Shown: piece after piece, positions 5,738 through 5,948 of the stretch
How the letters are laid out: every line of letters begins with the position of its first letter
Numbering within the stretch: position 1 is the stretch's first letter
Assembly (NCBI GenBank): GCA_017860765.1
Contig: JAGDMY010000099.1
Coordinates: 1 to 5,948 of the forward strand
Origin: Chloroflexota bacterium
GTDB taxonomy: Bacteria; Chloroflexota; Dehalococcoidia; Dehalococcoidales; UBA3254
Direction of reading: 5' to 3'
DNA: 5,948 bases
Made by a program: the position numbers and the translations under genes
Notes under the pieces: model-generated
Told to the model about the DNA's origin: nothing
Seen by the model: only the letters and a program-made list of their open reading frames with translations
The model's database searches: none

Positions 5738-5743
5738 ACCTCC
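5738..5743 (-). promoter_or_regulatory. Ribosome binding site of the short-chain dehydrogenase gene
   Basis: GGAGGT on the minus strand, 5 nt ahead of ATG 5732-5730, clearly sets the start of the dehydrogenase. It lies within the 40-bp gap after the preceding gene, which favours one transcript for both. Confidence 0.75.
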
Positions 5744-5772
5744 AGGTTTAGTAAACCAATGTACCCGGCTGT

Positions 5773-5948
5773 TCAGTGACCGGTTTGTGGCCGGCTGGGA
5801 GGTTGGCGGCCGGTGGCATAGGCCCTGCCCTCACGTACTTCGATGTATTTCAGGTCTGCCAGGGCCTCCAGCAGTACCCGCACCAGGGGTTCTCTCAGCG
5901 GCGGAGAGATTTTATTTATCTCGAAATCGCTGAAGCGTTTAATAATTT
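5773..5948 (-). CDS. C-terminal end of an unrecognised protein, possibly a small winged-helix end domain (partial)
   Basis: An open frame enters from the right edge (first full codon at 5946) and ends with TGA 5775-5773, giving 57 residues. The peptide runs from IIKRFSDFEINKI through LREPLVRVLLEALADLKYIEV to EGRAYATGR and a Pro/Arg-rich tail. A helix with regular leucines followed by a short two-strand turn (YIEV-REGR-AYAT) looks like the last helix and wing of a winged-helix fold, but this is only a shape impression. GC-rich coding-like codon use and the 40-bp spacing to the dehydrogenase support a real gene in the same operon. I cannot name the family from this fragment. Confidence 0.55.
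   Translation of the reverse strand, partial: IIKRFSDFEINKISPPLREPLVRVLLEALADLKYIEVREGRAYATGRQPPSRPQTGH

Overview
This is a 5.9-kb piece of a bacterial chromosome. It has near-consensus housekeeping-type promoters, clear Shine-Dalgarno sites and compact genes. No RNA gene, CRISPR array or insertion sequence is visible. The gene set (a MarR regulator, a DegV protein, an acyl reductase fused to an acyl ligase, a FabG-like reductase and the first codons of an FtsX-type ABC permease) would suit an anaerobic Chloroflexota or Firmicutes genome. That placement is a weak inference, because no taxonomic marker is present.

Left end (1-288): the first codons of a probable ABC-transporter permease run leftward out of the window. 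The divergent MarR gene starts at 289 behind a TTGACA/TATTGT promoter. Between them lies a hairpin followed by a T-tract on the minus strand, shaped like an intrinsic terminator or attenuator in the permease leader. The MarR protein may control the permease operon, itself, or the lipid genes nearby.

Middle (289-1980, plus strand): MarR (289-819) is followed by a 309-bp gap rich in signals. These are a nested inverted repeat (838-901), an imperfect 16-bp direct repeat (909-924 and 946-961), a near-consensus promoter directly against it (TTGACA-17-TATTAT, 962-990) and a perfect 9-bp inverted repeat at the predicted transcription start (998-1035). Then comes a DegV-family, presumably fatty-acid-binding, protein (1129-1980).

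Right part (2013-5948, minus strand): three genes read leftward. The first is the C-terminal end of an unrecognised protein (5773-5948). Next is a FabG-like short-chain dehydrogenase (5007-5732). After a 177-bp gap with its own candidate promoter comes a large two-domain protein (2013-4829). Its N-terminal half is an NAD(P)-dependent thioester/acyl-CoA reductase and its C-terminal half an AMP-forming acyl-CoA synthetase. This is the reverse of the carboxylic acid reductase order, and no carrier domain is visible. It converges on degV with only 32 bp between the stop codons.

How the genes may work together (inference): the fusion protein could activate a fatty acid with ATP and CoA and reduce the thioester to an aldehyde. 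The neighbouring dehydrogenase could act on the aldehyde or on an acyl intermediate, DegV could bind or present fatty acids, and MarR could sense a lipid or aromatic ligand. The most interesting points are the reversed reductase-ligase fusion, its apparent lack of a normal start codon at the expected place (a good ribosome site points at ATA), and the dense regulatory region before degV.
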